A stretch of 64,000 nucleotides of DNA from Flavobacterium sp. LPB0248 (lineage in GTDB: Bacteria > Bacteroidota > Bacteroidia > Flavobacteriales > Flavobacteriaceae): assembly GCF_013388355.1 (NCBI RefSeq), contig NZ_CP058246.1, positions 2,542,001 to 2,606,000 on the forward strand, in the 5' to 3' direction. Within the stretch, counting starts at the first letter, position 1. Every line of letters starts with the position of its first letter. Positions 16,296-24,543 of this stretch are shown here, piece after piece. A program made the position numbers and the translations under genes. The notes under the pieces were generated by a model. It saw only the letters and a program-made list of their open reading frames with translations. It made no database searches and was not told the DNA's origin.

Positions 16296-17978
16296 TTATT
16301 TTTTCTTTTTTGAAGCTGTCTCTTCTTCTTCTTTTAACTTAGGTAAAACATTTTTCTCTACATATTTTTGAGCTTTGATATCTTTCATAGCTTCTTCCAT
16401 AATAGTATAAGCAGAGAAACTTGGTGGAATTGATCTTGGAGGATATTCTTTAAATGTTTCTGCAAACACAACCACATCTTGTATTGCGCCATACATTAAC
16501 TGCACATGATTCATCTGCCAATCCCAGAAAGTATTTGAAGTAATATCGGCTCTTTCAAAAGGATCTTGATATAGATTGAATATTTTTTGCAGACGCAATT
16601 TGGTAAATGGTTCTGCCCAAACCCCCATTGTACCTCCTAGACGTTGTTCTGCAAAAACATATTTATAATCTCCTTCTCTTAAACCTACCAAAAGACCATC
16701 ATCATCAGTATAAAAGAATTTATCTCTGGCGCTTTTTGGTGTTTTGCCTTCTAAAAATTTACTCTGATCAAAACCATCTAAATGCACTTTATAGGTTTTT
16801 CCATTTGCAGAGTAACCTTTTAGAAGTTTATTTACGATATCTGGTTCTCCTGCAATTGAAGCGAAAGTTGGAATCCAGTCATTATGGCTCATCAATTCAG
16901 TAGTTACAGTTCCTGGCTTGATATGTCCTGGCCAGCGTACAATACATGGTACACGGAAAGCCCCGTCCCAGTTAGTGTTTTTTTCTGAACGGAAAGGAGT
17001 CATAGCACCATCAGGCCAAGTATTCATGTGAGGCCCATTATCTGTAGAATACACTACAATAGTATTATCTGCAATTCCTAACTCGTCTAATGCCTTTAAG
17101 ATGCTTCCAATTGTTTCATCATGTTCAATCATACCATCAATATACTCGCTGTCTCCATGTGTATATCTTCCTCTATGTTCCGCTCTTACGTGTGTACGAA
17201 GGTGCATACGAGTAGCATTGAACCAGCAGAAAAAAGGCTTTCCTGCTGCATTTTGTCTTTTGATAAAATCAATTGCAGCTGCAGAAGTTTCATCATCTAT
17301 AGTTTCCATTCTTTTTTTAGTAAGTGCTCCAGTATCTTCAATTTTTTGTTTTCCAACTCTTCCAAAACGAGCATCTGTAGTTGCGTCATCAACATTTGTT
17401 GCAGTACATTTTAATACTCCTCTTGGTCCAAATTTTTTCAAATACTCAGGATCTTTTGGATAATCTGGCAATTCTGGCTCTTCTTCTGCATTTAAGTGAT
17501 ACAGATTTCCGAAGAATTCATCAAAACCATTAACCGTTGGCAGACTTTCATTTCGGTCTCCTACGTGATTTTTACCAAATTGTCCCGTTACATATCCTAA
17601 GCTTTTCATGATTCCTCCTACAGAAGGATCTAACTGGCTCATTCCCATTGGTGCACCTGGAAAACCTACTTTTGTAAGTCCCGTTCTAAGACCATGCTGT
17701 CCAGTTAAAAATGCCGCACGACCAGCAGTACAGCTTTGTTCTCCATAATAATGTAAAAAACGTAATCCTTCATTGGCTAAGCGATCGATATTGGGAGTAG
17801 TATATCCCATAAGTCCATCACTATAAGCACTTATATTGGTAGTTCCAATATCATCGCCCCAAAGCACCAGAATATTTGGTTTTTTGCTCTGTGCTGTAAC
17901 AGAAACTCCCGAAAAAAACAGCAATGCCAATACCTTTAAAGTATCTGCAAATCGGCACTTAAATTTGATTTGTTTCAT
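16296..17978 (-). CDS. Secreted S1-family sulfatase, CxAxR type
   Basis: 560 residues with signal peptide ending near VTAQ (residue 30). Metal-site D42-D43 are in LWGDDIGTTNIS. The formylglycine motif is CTAGR with C83. Alanine replaces the usual proline, a variant accepted by anaerobic-type sulfatase-maturing enzymes. YSTDNGPHMNTWPDG supplies the second metal aspartate/asparagine and WFNATRMHLRTH the histidine region. The C-terminus is lysine/glutamate-rich. It is the first gene of the run and follows a 600-base leader with palindromes, so it is likely the most strongly regulated member. Substrate unknown. Confidence 0.9.
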   Translation of the reverse strand: MKQIKFKCRFADTLKVLALLFFSGVSVTAQSKKPNILVLWGDDIGTTNISAYSDGLMGYTTPNIDRLANEGLRFLHYYGEQSCTAGRAAFLTGQHGLRTGLTKVGFPGAPMGMSQLDPSVGGIMKSLGYVTGQFGKNHVGDRNESLPTVNGFDEFFGNLYHLNAEEEPELPDYPKDPEYLKKFGPRGVLKCTATNVDDATTDARFGRVGKQKIEDTGALTKKRMETIDDETSAAAIDFIKRQNAAGKPFFCWFNATRMHLRTHVRAEHRGRYTHGDSEYIDGMIEHDETIGSILKALDELGIADNTIVVYSTDNGPHMNTWPDGAMTPFRSEKNTNWDGAFRVPCIVRWPGHIKPGTVTTELMSHNDWIPTFASIAGEPDIVNKLLKGYSANGKTYKVHLDGFDQSKFLEGKTPKSARDKFFYTDDDGLLVGLREGDYKYVFAEQRLGGTMGVWAEPFTKLRLQKIFNLYQDPFERADITSNTFWDWQMNHVQLMYGAIQDVVVFAETFKEYPPRSIPPSFSAYTIMEEAMKDIKAQKYVEKNVLPKLKEEEETASKKKK

Positions 17979-18021
17979 GATAATAAAAAATTCGTTAATA
18001 ATTCTATGTCTATATGTGGTG

Positions 18022-18029
18022 CAAAATTA
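18022..18029 (-). promoter_or_regulatory. Bacteroidota -7 box of the sulfatase run
   Basis: On the minus strand the bases read TAATTTTG, a perfect TAnnTTTG, placing transcription start about 35-40 bases before the ATG at 17978. No clear -33 TTTG is visible, compatible with activator dependence. Confidence 0.55.
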
Positions 18030-18214
18030 TAAATAAAAATAAGATAATTCTTATTTTTTATGAAATCTATTAAAAAGACAGATTGTATTTTTTTCTACAT
18101 GTTTCAAATTCATTTTGTTTTAAAATCTGAAACAGAATATTTTTAACTTTTTATTAAGTATCTCAAATTTAACTAGTAAAAGAGCGAACTATTGAATTTA
18201 TAAGGCATGAACTT

Positions 18215-18236
18215 GTTTCATATTATAATATGAAAC
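18215..18236. promoter_or_regulatory. Palindromic operator candidate 1 (GTTTCATATT-N2-AATATGAAAC)
   Basis: A perfect 22-bp palindrome within a 28-bp palindrome that extends to 18212-18239 (CTT...AAG). It shares its half-site with operator candidate 2, exactly 50 bp away centre to centre (about five helical turns). It lies about 200 bp upstream of the predicted sulfatase transcription start. Confidence 0.6.
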
Positions 18237-18264
18237 AAGAAAAATGGAGAATTTGCACCAAAAT

Positions 18265-18286
18265 GTTTCATTTTGTAAAATGAAAC
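18265..18286. promoter_or_regulatory. Palindromic operator candidate 2 (GTTTCATTTT-N2-AAAATGAAAC)
   Basis: Second 22-bp palindrome, identical to the first at all but two base positions per half plus spacer. Its position on the same DNA face suggests cooperative binding of one dimeric regulator or looping. Confidence 0.6.
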
Positions 18287-18527
18287 GCATCAAAGCGTCA
18301 GATAATTAGGTAGTTATATTTTTGAACATAAAAGCAGTAAATAATCGCTTTAGGTCATTTTTTGTATAGATATTTTCTAAAATTTTAGTAAAATGAAACA
18401 AAAAAATCTACTTTTTCGTTCAAAATTTTAGAAAATTGTCAGGAAATAATCTGGAAAAGTATTCGAAAAAAATAAAATGTCTATTCCTAAGAAGTAATTA
18501 GATTCTTGAAAAAGCTTTTAAAAACAA

Positions 18528-18556
18528 AAAGCCGCTTAAAAAAATTAAGCGGCTTT
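18528..18556. terminator. Intrinsic terminator of pyk
   Basis: AAAGCCGCTTAA / TTAAGCGGCTTT with a short A-loop, followed on the minus strand by a T-rich run, just past the pyk stop. Confidence 0.85.
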
Positions 18557-18577
18557 CAAATTATTTTGAAGGACTTG

Positions 18578-20011
18578 TTATTCGATTTCTGAAACTCTCA
18601 TCGTGTTAACCATTCCTTTATCTTTAATTGGCATTGCAGCAAGGTTGATTAAATAATCTCCTTTTTGTGCATAACCTTTCTCGATTGCAATTTGATTTAC
18701 ATCTGTCACAGTATCGTCTGTACTTTCTTCATTATCATAGTAGAAAGATTTAACTCCCCATAATAAATTCAATTGTGTTAAGATTCTTCTGTTTGAAGTA
18801 AATACTAAAATATGAGCTGTTGATGGTCTCCAAGCCGAAATTTGGAACGCTGTATAACCGCTATTTGTCAAAGTACAAATTGCTTTTGCTTCGATTTCAT
18901 TTGCTAATAAAGCTGCTTGGTGGCAAACTGTTTTAGTAACGAAACGTTTAGTTTTAATTTGTGGTGTATTTTGAGGAACTTGAATAAGCGGAGAGTTTTC
19001 TACAGCTTCGCAAATTTGTGCCATTCTTTGAATAACTTGTACTGGATAGTTTCCTGTAGCAGTTTCTCCAGATAACATTACAGCATCTGCTCCGTCCATT
19101 ACTGAGTTAGCAACGTCGTTTACCTCTGCTCTTGTTGGAGTCAAACTTGTAATCATTGTTTCCATCATTTGTGTAGCAACGATAACAGGAATTCTAGCGG
19201 TTTTAGCTCTTCTAATTAAATCTTTTTGTACCAATGGAACTTCGTGAGCAGGAAGCTCAACACCAAGATCTCCACGAGCAACCATTAAACCATCGCAATA
19301 TGCTACAATTTTATCCATGTTCTCAAGAGCTTCTGGCATTTCAATTTTAGCAATGATTGGAATTTTTACATCTGAATGTTTTGCAATTAACTCTTGCAAA
19401 TCTTGTAAATCGCGTGGAGTCTTTACGAATGAAAGTGCAATCCAGTCCACTTTTTGTTCGATTGCAAAAATAGCATCTGCAATATCTTTTTCTGTTAAAG
19501 CTGGTAAAGAAATTTTTGTGTTAGGAAGATTAACTCCTTTTTTAGATTTTAATTCTCCACCTTGAATAACCTTAGCAACAACTTCTGTTTTTTTATCTGT
19601 AGAAACAATTTCAAAAATAAGTTTACCATCGTCAAGCAAAATACGCTCTCCAACATTTACATCATTTGGGAAATTTTGATATTTCATAAATGCTTTTTTT
19701 GCATTTCCGATAATATCTTCTGCAGTTGTAAAAGTGATTTCATCACCATCATTTACAACAGTTCCTTCTTCCATTACACCAACTCTAAGTTTTGGTCCTT
19801 GCAAATCTCCTAAGATTGCAGTTGTGTAACCAAACTCTTCGTTTAATCCTCTAATAATGTCGATTTTTTCTTTTACTCCTTCGTAATCTGCATGCGAAAA
19901 ATTGATTCTAAACACATTAACACCTGCATCGATCATATCTTTAATGATCTCTCTTGTACTACAAGCGGGGCCAAGTGTAGCAACAATTTTGGTTTTCTTG
20001 TTTGTTAACAT
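18578..20011 (-). CDS. pyk: Pyruvate kinase
   Basis: Converts phosphoenolpyruvate and ADP to pyruvate and ATP in glycolysis. 477 residues, the normal length for a bacterial enzyme. Clear signatures are TKIVATLGPACS at the N-terminus, VFRINFSHAD, IAKIEMPEALENMDKIVAYCDGLMVARGDLGVELP (the active-site signature) and TRAEVNDVANSVMDGADAVMLSGETATGNYPVQ. The C-terminal domain (from about 360) has the usual Rossmann-like arrangement. It follows the IPExxxVDY gene by 5 bases and is probably in the same transcript. Confidence 0.97.
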   Translation of the reverse strand: MLTNKKTKIVATLGPACSTREIIKDMIDAGVNVFRINFSHADYEGVKEKIDIIRGLNEEFGYTTAILGDLQGPKLRVGVMEEGTVVNDGDEITFTTAEDIIGNAKKAFMKYQNFPNDVNVGERILLDDGKLIFEIVSTDKKTEVVAKVIQGGELKSKKGVNLPNTKISLPALTEKDIADAIFAIEQKVDWIALSFVKTPRDLQDLQELIAKHSDVKIPIIAKIEMPEALENMDKIVAYCDGLMVARGDLGVELPAHEVPLVQKDLIRRAKTARIPVIVATQMMETMITSLTPTRAEVNDVANSVMDGADAVMLSGETATGNYPVQVIQRMAQICEAVENSPLIQVPQNTPQIKTKRFVTKTVCHQAALLANEIEAKAICTLTNSGYTAFQISAWRPSTAHILVFTSNRRILTQLNLLWGVKSFYYDNEESTDDTVTDVNQIAIEKGYAQKGDYLINLAAMPIKDKGMVNTMRVSEIE

Positions 20012-20016
20012 TTTTT

Positions 20017-20505
20017 TTAAAAAATTAGATTGTTTTTTGATTTTATTTTATCAGTATCCACAGCATAAATAGCCGCAATACTTTCTATTGTGTTTAATTT
20101 TTGTTGAATTTCTGAAAAATTAAGCGCCTCTTCGCTATTATCAATTTTCAGGAAAAAATCGACTTTTTTGAATTCAGGAAGTAAATGAATTGTTGTAGAA
20201 ACCTCACTTGTTTCATTAGAAAACAAATTCTGGAAATCATTTGTACTCACAGAAATGATTTCATTTTTATTCTGAATTAAATTCCAGGAAACAGCTTTTT
20301 CTTCATCATAATAATAGAATCTGGAAAAATTTGCTTCACCTTCCTTAGTTTGAGCATGGATCTCGTTTTTGCTCTTACTTAAGTTGATCGGAAGGATTTT
20401 ATTGATAAAATAGGCCAATCTATAATCTTCTAATGAAGTATGAATTGCCATTAAATAATAATCAATTTCGTCAAATTCGTCTAAATCCAATTTATGAATA
20501 GCCAT
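20017..20505 (-). CDS. IPExxxVDY family protein
   Basis: Conserved Bacteroidota protein of unknown role, 162 residues from the ATG at 20505. A TTG five codons upstream is a less likely start. The name-giving motif appears as LLPEFKKVDFFLKI. It is soluble and acidic near the start (LDLDEFDEIDYYLMAIHTSLEDYRLAYFIN). It is consistently found next to rnc and pyk, and does so here, 5 bases before pyk. No enzymatic motif is visible. Confidence 0.75.
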   Translation of the reverse strand: MAIHKLDLDEFDEIDYYLMAIHTSLEDYRLAYFINKILPINLSKSKNEIHAQTKEGEANFSRFYYYDEEKAVSWNLIQNKNEIISVSTNDFQNLFSNETSEVSTTIHLLPEFKKVDFFLKIDNSEEALNFSEIQQKLNTIESIAAIYAVDTDKIKSKNNLIF

Positions 20506-20630
20506 GTCTTGAAAAATCAAGTTGTAAATATACTATTTCTAAACGGAGCTTCAACAGTTATGACATGCTTGTTTTGTTAAATTATAAACGAAAACGTTAT
20601 AGCATTGTGATAGTTACAACATTTTTGCAG

Positions 20631-21371
20631 CTATTTCTTGTCAATTTTTTCTTGAAACGCAAAATAGGCTCTCTGAGAAGCTTTCTCTTCGGCTTTCTTT
20701 TTTGAAGTTGCTCTCGCTCTCGCCACAACTTTGTCGTCAATACTTAATTTAACACCAAATAATCGCTGGCCATCTATGCCATTATCTTCAAAAATGTCAT
20801 AATGAAAAACTCTTTTTTCTTTCTGGCACCATTCGATAACAAGACTTTTATAACTTATAACTTTTCCTTCTAGTCGAGCAATATCGACATAAGGTGTCAC
20901 TACTCTTTTTTGAATAAATTTTTCGCAAAAAGAATAGCCTTTATCTAAATAAATAGCTCCGATAAGAGATTCAAAAATATTACCATGAATGTTTTCTCCA
21001 AAATGCTGAATTGGCACCTTGCTTTCTACAAATTGCACTAAATTTAAATCTTTACCTAATTCATTCAAATGTTCACGGCTCACAATTTTAGAACGCATTT
21101 TGGTTAAATAACCTTCATCGCCATTTGGAGCTTTATTAAACAAATGTGCAGCAATGACAGCACTTAACATAGCATCTCCCAAAAATTCTAATCGCTCATA
21201 ATTAATAGGATGCCCATTCTGATCTAATTTATTAGATGAACGATGTGTAAAGGCCCGCCTGTAAAAATCTATACTTGAAGGCTGAAAACCAAGAATTTTC
21301 TGAATAGTGTCAAAAAAAATCCCGTCTTCTAGAGAACGGGATTTAGAAAATATTTTTTTGATAATATTCAT
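20631..21371 (-). CDS. rnc: Ribonuclease III
   Basis: Double-stranded-RNA endonuclease for rRNA and mRNA processing. The 246-residue protein has the signature ERLEFLGDAMLSAV (about 64-77), with catalytic acidic residues, and a second acidic site in GNIFESLIGAIYLD. A C-terminal dsRNA-binding domain (about 170-240) ends GVKLSIDDKVVARARATSKKKAEEKASQRA. It begins 9 bases after the fabF stop, as in many bacteria (acpP-fabF-rnc order). Confidence 0.96.
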   Translation of the reverse strand: MNIIKKIFSKSRSLEDGIFFDTIQKILGFQPSSIDFYRRAFTHRSSNKLDQNGHPINYERLEFLGDAMLSAVIAAHLFNKAPNGDEGYLTKMRSKIVSREHLNELGKDLNLVQFVESKVPIQHFGENIHGNIFESLIGAIYLDKGYSFCEKFIQKRVVTPYVDIARLEGKVISYKSLVIEWCQKEKRVFHYDIFEDNGIDGQRLFGVKLSIDDKVVARARATSKKKAEEKASQRAYFAFQEKIDKK

Positions 21372-21380
21372 ATACAGAAA

Positions 21381-22634
21381 TTAGTCAGCTAATTTTTTAA
21401 ACAATACGCAAGCATTGTGTCCACCAAATCCAAATGTATTACTCATAGCAACATTTACTTCTCTTTTTTGAGGTTTGTTTAGAGTAAGGTTTAAAGATGG
21501 ATCAATATTTTCGTCAACAACTGTATGGTTAATCGTTGGAGGAACAATTCCGTGTTGCATTGCCAAGATTGAAGCAATAGCCTCAATAGCTCCAGCCGCA
21601 CCCAATAAGTGTCCTGTCATTGATTTTGTAGAGTTGATGTTGATGTTTTTAGCGTGATCTCCAAAAACTTTGCTAATCGCTTTTAATTCAGCAACGTCTC
21701 CTAATGGAGTAGAAGTTCCGTGAGTATTGATATGATCCACTTGATCAGGAGTCATACCAGCATCTCTCAATGTGTTTTCCATTACTGCAATAACTCCAAT
21801 TCCTTCTGGATGTGGCGCAGTTAAGTGGTAAGCATCAGATGACATACCTCCACCGCCAATTTCGCAGTAGATTTTTGCACCTCTGGCTTTAGCATGTTCG
21901 TAGTCTTCAAGAACTAAAGCTCCTGCTCCCTCTCCTAAAACGAAACCATCTCTGGTTGCATCAAAAGGTCTTGAAGCTGTTTCTGGACTTTCGTTTCTTG
22001 TTGACAAAGCGTGCATTGAGCTAAATCCTCCCATACCAGCAATTGTAACAGCAGCTTCAGAACCACCAGAAACAATAACATCGCACATTCCTAAACGAAT
22101 GTAGTTGAAAGCATCGATTAATGCGTTTGCAGAAGATGCACAAGCAGAAACCGTAGTATAATTTGGTCCCATATACCCATTACGCATAGAAATATGTGCA
22201 GGAGCAATATCGGCAATCATTTTAGGGATAAAGAAAGGATTGAACTTTGGAGTTCCATCACCTTTTGCATAATACAGCACTTCATCTTGGAAAGTTTCTA
22301 AACCTCCAATTCCAGCTCCCCAGATAACACCAACTCTTTGTTTGTTTACGTTATCATTTGTGATTCCTGCATCTTTAATAGCTTCATCACTGGCAGCAAT
22401 TGCATATTGTGCAAATTTATCTAATCGACGAGATTCCTTACGATCCATGTAATCTTCAATATTGAAGTTTTTTACTTCGCAGGCAAATTTCGTTTTATGC
22501 TTTTCTGTATCATAATATGTTATAGGAGCCGCTCCGCTAACCCCATTCACAAGTGCGTTCCAATATTCTTGGATATTATTCCCTATAGGAGTAAGTGCAC
22601 CTAATCCTGTTACAACAACTCGCCTTAATGCCAT
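21381..22634 (-). CDS. fabF: Beta-ketoacyl-ACP synthase II
   Basis: Condenses acyl-ACP with malonyl-ACP in fatty acid elongation. 417 residues. The active-site cysteine is in TVSACASSANALIDAF, and the two histidines are in HINTHGTSTPLGD and STKSMTGHLLGAAGA. The N-terminal MALRRVVVTGLGALTPIGN and C-terminal NTFGFGGHNACVLFKK are standard for FabF. It lies between acpP and rnc in the usual lipid-synthesis order. Confidence 0.97.
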   Translation of the reverse strand: MALRRVVVTGLGALTPIGNNIQEYWNALVNGVSGAAPITYYDTEKHKTKFACEVKNFNIEDYMDRKESRRLDKFAQYAIAASDEAIKDAGITNDNVNKQRVGVIWGAGIGGLETFQDEVLYYAKGDGTPKFNPFFIPKMIADIAPAHISMRNGYMGPNYTTVSACASSANALIDAFNYIRLGMCDVIVSGGSEAAVTIAGMGGFSSMHALSTRNESPETASRPFDATRDGFVLGEGAGALVLEDYEHAKARGAKIYCEIGGGGMSSDAYHLTAPHPEGIGVIAVMENTLRDAGMTPDQVDHINTHGTSTPLGDVAELKAISKVFGDHAKNININSTKSMTGHLLGAAGAIEAIASILAMQHGIVPPTINHTVVDENIDPSLNLTLNKPQKREVNVAMSNTFGFGGHNACVLFKKLAD

Positions 22635-22766
22635 AAATATGTGTTTTGTACTTTAAACAAATAAAACCCACGCTTTCTTAACTTATTGTTACTTAAGAGC
22701 CATGGGAATTACAATAAAATATATCTTGTTTGATTGAAAATCAATCGAAATTTAAATTTTAAAAAA

Positions 22767-22873
22767 ATAATAACACCCGATCCTTAAAAATTTCAAAAAT
22801 CAAAAATCAAAATCCAACCTGGAATTTGGAATTTCAAAAATTGGGACTTTTAGAAATCGGGTGTGGTATTATT
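22767..22873. repeat. Large inverted repeat between acpP and fabF
   Basis: Outer arms AATAATAACACCCGAT (from 22767) and ATCGGGTGT-GG-TATTATT (to 22873) pair almost completely and enclose short repeated words (AATCAAAA, GGAATTT). The right arm overlaps the acpP stop codon. In RNA this would be a long hairpin immediately after acpP, and may stabilise its 3' end or reduce read-through into fabF. Confidence 0.65.
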
Positions 22874-23108
22874 ATTTTTTTGCTTCTTCGATATAAGAAA
22901 TAGCTTGACCAACAGTAGCAATGTTTTCTGCTTGATCGTCTGGAATTTGAATATCAAATTCTTTTTCGAATTCCATAATAAGCTCAACAGTGTCTAATGA
23001 GTCAGCTCCTAAATCATTAGTGAAGCTTGCTTCTGTTACAACTTCGTTTTCGTCAACACCTAATTTGTCTACGATAATCGCTTTTACTCTTGATGCAATG
23101 TCTGACAT
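22872..23108 (-). CDS. acpP: Acyl carrier protein
   Basis: Carries acyl chains on phosphopantetheine. 78 residues, acidic, with the attachment serine S37 in [24 protein letters not shown], the diagnostic motif. It is the first gene of the acpP-fabF-rnc run. It is driven by a good Bacteroidota promoter and separated from fabF by a long hairpin, which fits the need for much more ACP than synthase. Confidence 0.97.
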   Translation of the reverse strand: MSDIASRVKAIIVDKLGVDENEVVTEASFTNDLGADSLDTVELIMEFEKEFDIQIPDDQAENIATVGQAISYIEEAKK

Positions 23109-23138
23109 AATCTTTAATTTTAGAATTTAATTTGTTGG

Positions 23139-23167
23139 CAAAAATAAAAAACTTTATTTTAAAACAA
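23139..23167 (-). promoter_or_regulatory. Promoter of acpP
   Basis: On the minus strand TTG (23165-23167) and TATTTTTG (23139-23146) are spaced by 18 bases, matching the Bacteroidota -33/-7 consensus, about 30 bases before the ATG. Confidence 0.65.
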
Positions 23168-23283
23168 CTATTTAGTTTATAAATGTGACACTAATTTATA
23201 AAATTAATTTCAAGAAAGGTCTTTTAAAGCTATTTATTTTCGATTTTTATTCCGTTTTTTGCAGTCTTAAAACACACAGCTTT

Positions 23284-23847
23284 ATGAAAAAAATTATCGT
23301 TTTTGCCTCAGGATCAGGAACTAACACAGAGAACATTATAAAATATTTTTCGAACACCGAAATTGCAAAGGTCGTTTCGGTCTTTACAAATAATGCTTCG
23401 GCAAAAGTTATTGACAGAGCAAAAAATCATCAAATTCCTGTCGAAATCTTCTCAAAAAACGAACTTTTAGAAAGAAATGTATTACAAAAAGTACAGGAAA
23501 TCGACCCAGATTTGATAATTCTGGCTGGTTTTTTACTCAAATTCCCCGAAAACATCATCGAACAATATCCAAACAAAATAATAAACATACATCCGGCACT
23601 TTTACCTAATTATGGCGGGAAGGGAATGTACGGAATGCACATACATAGAGCTATAGTTAATAATAAGGAAAAAGAAACTGGAATCTCAATTCATTACGTT
23701 AATGAAAATTATGACGAAGGCGCTATCATCTTTCAGGCAAATGTTGCTTTAACTGATGAAGATACTCCAGAAACTGTTGCAGAAAAGATTCACGAACTGG
23801 AACAAAAACATTTCCCAGAGATTATTCATAGATTATTAGAAATTTAG
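23284..23847 (+). CDS. purN: Phosphoribosylglycinamide formyltransferase
   Basis: Transfers a formyl group from 10-formyl-THF to GAR in purine synthesis. About 187 residues from the ATG at 23284. An in-frame upstream start at 23185 would add a hydrophobic, non-conserved segment and is rejected. MKKIIVFASGSGTNTENII begins the phosphate-binding loop. The catalytic N-x-HPALLP site is in NIHPALLPNYGGKGMYG, followed by TGISIHYVNENYDEGAIIFQ. Divergent from acpP. Confidence 0.94.
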   Translation: MKKIIVFASGSGTNTENIIKYFSNTEIAKVVSVFTNNASAKVIDRAKNHQIPVEIFSKNELLERNVLQKVQEIDPDLIILAGFLLKFPENIIEQYPNKIINIHPALLPNYGGKGMYGMHIHRAIVNNKEKETGISIHYVNENYDEGAIIFQANVALTDEDTPETVAEKIHELEQKHFPEIIHRLLEI

Positions 23848-23850
23848 ATT

Positions 23851-23992
23851 ATTAGACTTCTTAGACATAAGACTACTTAGATTTTCATCTAAAGCATTTT
23901 TAAAAATCTAAGCAGTCTAGAATCTAAAGATCTTCGATGTCCAAAAAAGAAAAATCTAAAAGTCTAACAATCTAAAAATCTAAGAAGTCTAA
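23851..23992. repeat. Palindromic intergenic element made of TTAGACT / AGTCTAA words
   Basis: The left arm repeats words such as TTAGACT and CTTAGA. The right arm repeats their complements ATCTAA and AGTCTAA. The outermost 14 bases (TTAGACTTCTTAGA at 23852 and TCTAAGAAGTCTAA at 23979) are perfectly complementary. It lies between purN and rnhA and encodes nothing convincing. Confidence 0.7.
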
Positions 23993-24001
23993 AATAAATT
24001 A

Positions 24002-24481
24002 ATGAATCACGAAGTACATATATATACAGATGGCGCGGCAAAAGGAAATCCTGGCAATGGTGGTTACGGCGTGGTAATGGAATTGGTTGGAACTCCTCAT
24101 AAAAAAGAATTCTATGAAGGTTTTCGACTTACTACTAATAATAGAATGGAACTTCTGGCTGTAATTGTGGGGCTAGAAAAACTAAAAAAGCCAAATATGA
24201 AAGTTTTGGTAGTTTCTGATTCTAAATACGTCGTAGATTCTGTCGAAAAAAAATGGGTTCTTGGCTGGGAGAAAAAAGGTTTTGCAGGAAGAAAAAATGC
24301 TGATTTATGGAAACGCTTTTTAGTTGTTTACAGAAAACATCAAGTAGATTTTAAATGGATAAAAGGACACAACAATCATCCGCAAAATGAGCGTTGCGAT
24401 CAATTGGCCGTGATGGCATCAATGCAGCCAAAACTTTCTATTGATTCTTACTACGAAAACACCGATTCTAAATTGAAATAA
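24002..24481 (+). CDS. rnhA: Ribonuclease HI
   Basis: Degrades RNA in RNA:DNA hybrids. 159 residues with the complete DEDD set: D in IYTDGAAKGNPGNGG, E in NNRMELLAV, D in VVSDSKYV and D in NERCDQLA. WIKGHNNHPQNE supplies the flexible histidine. Length and motifs match E. coli-type RNase HI. It follows purN after a palindromic repeat and ends at a terminator. Confidence 0.96.
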   Translation: MNHEVHIYTDGAAKGNPGNGGYGVVMELVGTPHKKEFYEGFRLTTNNRMELLAVIVGLEKLKKPNMKVLVVSDSKYVVDSVEKKWVLGWEKKGFAGRKNADLWKRFLVVYRKHQVDFKWIKGHNNHPQNERCDQLAVMASMQPKLSIDSYYENTDSKLK

Positions 24482-24485
24482 AAAA

Positions 24486-24521
24486 ATAACGTATCGAAAA
24501 CCTAAATTCTCGATACGTTAT
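24486..24521. terminator. Bidirectional terminator after rnhA
   Basis: ATAACGTATCGA / TCGATACGTTAT forms a perfect 12-bp stem with a 12-base loop between the convergent rnhA and DUF6249 genes. Confidence 0.7.
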
Positions 24522-24543
24522 ATCAAATTACTAATTTTAACTC

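Larger units (their letters stand above)
17979..18527. other. Long intergenic leader of the sulfatase run
   Basis: About 550 bases without a convincing gene. It contains a promoter box near 18022, a degenerate pair of half-sites (GTTTCA at 18101 and TGAAAC at 18128), two 22-bp palindromes centred at 18225/18226 and 18275/18276, and a lone half-site AAAATGAAAC near 18390. The size and the repeated motif indicate a regulated promoter. Confidence 0.6.

Noticed and set aside
17101..17463. 120-residue ORF on + strand inside the sulfatase gene
   Set aside because: It is antisense to a clear sulfatase with intact active-site motifs; composition is cysteine/serine-rich, as expected for shadow frames.
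20506..20520. TTG start of the IPExxxVDY gene
   Set aside because: An ATG five codons later has the usual N-terminus and no Shine-Dalgarno or other support favours TTG.
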